Assembly (NCBI RefSeq): GCF_030145145.1
Contig: NZ_JAQYWD010000044.1
Coordinates: 1 to 43,219, forward strand
DNA length: 43,219 bases
Origin: Desulfobacula sp.
GTDB taxonomy: Bacteria > Desulfobacterota > Desulfobacteria > Desulfobacterales > Desulfobacteraceae
Direction of reading: 5' to 3'
Positions within the stretch are counted from its first letter, which is position 1; every line of letters starts with the position of its first letter. A program made the position numbers and the translations under genes. Shown in pieces: positions 42,997-43,219 of this stretch. The notes under the pieces were generated by a model, which was not told the origin of the DNA, ran no database searches, and worked only from the letters and a program-made list of their open reading frames with translations.

Positions 42997-43219
42997 TTTT
43001 GTTCTTGTCAGACCAAGTTAAGTGTTTGAGTTTTCGTGGAAAGTCTTCCAATAATAGCTATTCTGAGCGCTTAGGTTGCACTTTTTGGCATCAAAAACAG
43101 CGTTGTAAGAAGCAAGATGCTCCTGAATAATGTATTTTTCATCATCGGCTTTGATTTTTCTTCCTCTTGCAAGTGCTCCAAGTGAAACTTTCATATCTTC
43201 AATAAAATTTTGATTTCCA
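42997..43219. repeat. 223-bp exact direct repeat, second copy, reaching the window end
   Basis: Identical to 42543-42765. It includes the last 66 codons of the RAYT reading frame (43018-43218, minus strand), again without the 5' part. Perfect identity and its position at the very end suggest a recent tandem duplication or an assembly artefact at a contig end. Confidence 0.95.

Noticed and set aside
1-43219. CRISPR array
   Set aside because: No set of regularly spaced identical short repeats with unique spacers was seen, and no cas genes are present.

Overview
The window looks like a chromosomal segment of a Desulfobacterota bacterium, probably of the Desulfobacteraceae (Desulfobacter/Desulfobacula-like). 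This is inferred from gene order, from the fused PurS-like/PurL protein with a separate PurQ, from recombinase-in-trio and SEC-C genes, and from general protein character. No 16S gene is present, so the placement is tentative.

Left part, about 1-15.2 kb, is AT-rich and accessory. It opens with a SEC-C protein on the minus strand, then a recombinase-in-trio (RIT) element: two accessory DNA-binding-type proteins followed by three overlapping tyrosine recombinases (1788-4655). From 4.7 to 15.2 kb lie small, mostly plus-strand genes with long spacers: an unknown membrane-anchored protein, a truncated trypsin-like protease, a Sel1-repeat protein, a frameshifted gene, a SEC-C gene with a premature stop, zinc-ribbon proteins, a DUF72 protein, a basic repeat protein with a broken 3' copy nearby, a YrhB/Imm35-like protein and an unknown 324-residue protein. 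Between them are a 234-bp MITE-like element with perfect 31-bp inverted ends and a 176-bp repeat present in inverted orientation at 8216-8391 and 14279-14454, with a shorter relative at 4834-4910. This is a decaying accessory region that ends at a tRNA-Gln(CTG) gene whose 3' end faces it.

Middle and right part, about 15.4-39.5 kb, is dense core genome: an ABM-domain protein with LarE, ndk (minus strand), coaE, rho, rpmE, prfA and prmC; then rpsB-tsf-pyrH-frr-uppS-cdsA-dxr-rseP (translation, UMP kinase, isoprenoid and phospholipid precursors, site-2 protease) running into purL-purQ, a DUF554 protein, an EamA transporter, RNase J, FtsK, a methyltransferase and a hotdog thioesterase. Many neighbours overlap by 1-14 bases, indicating translational coupling. 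Palindromic repeats starting GGGTCAGGCTT sit at three operon boundaries (before coaE, before prfA, before ftsK).

Right end, 39.5-43.2 kb: a minus-strand pair encoding a MotA/TolQ-like channel and a MotB/OmpA-like protein with a long coiled coil (a stand-alone stator pair), a HigBA toxin-antitoxin module with a near-consensus promoter that predicts a leaderless toxin message, and a 5'-truncated REP-associated tyrosine transposase (RAYT) whose last 223 bp recur exactly at the window edge. A RAYT fragment in the same window as REP-like palindromes is suggestive, but the link is inference.
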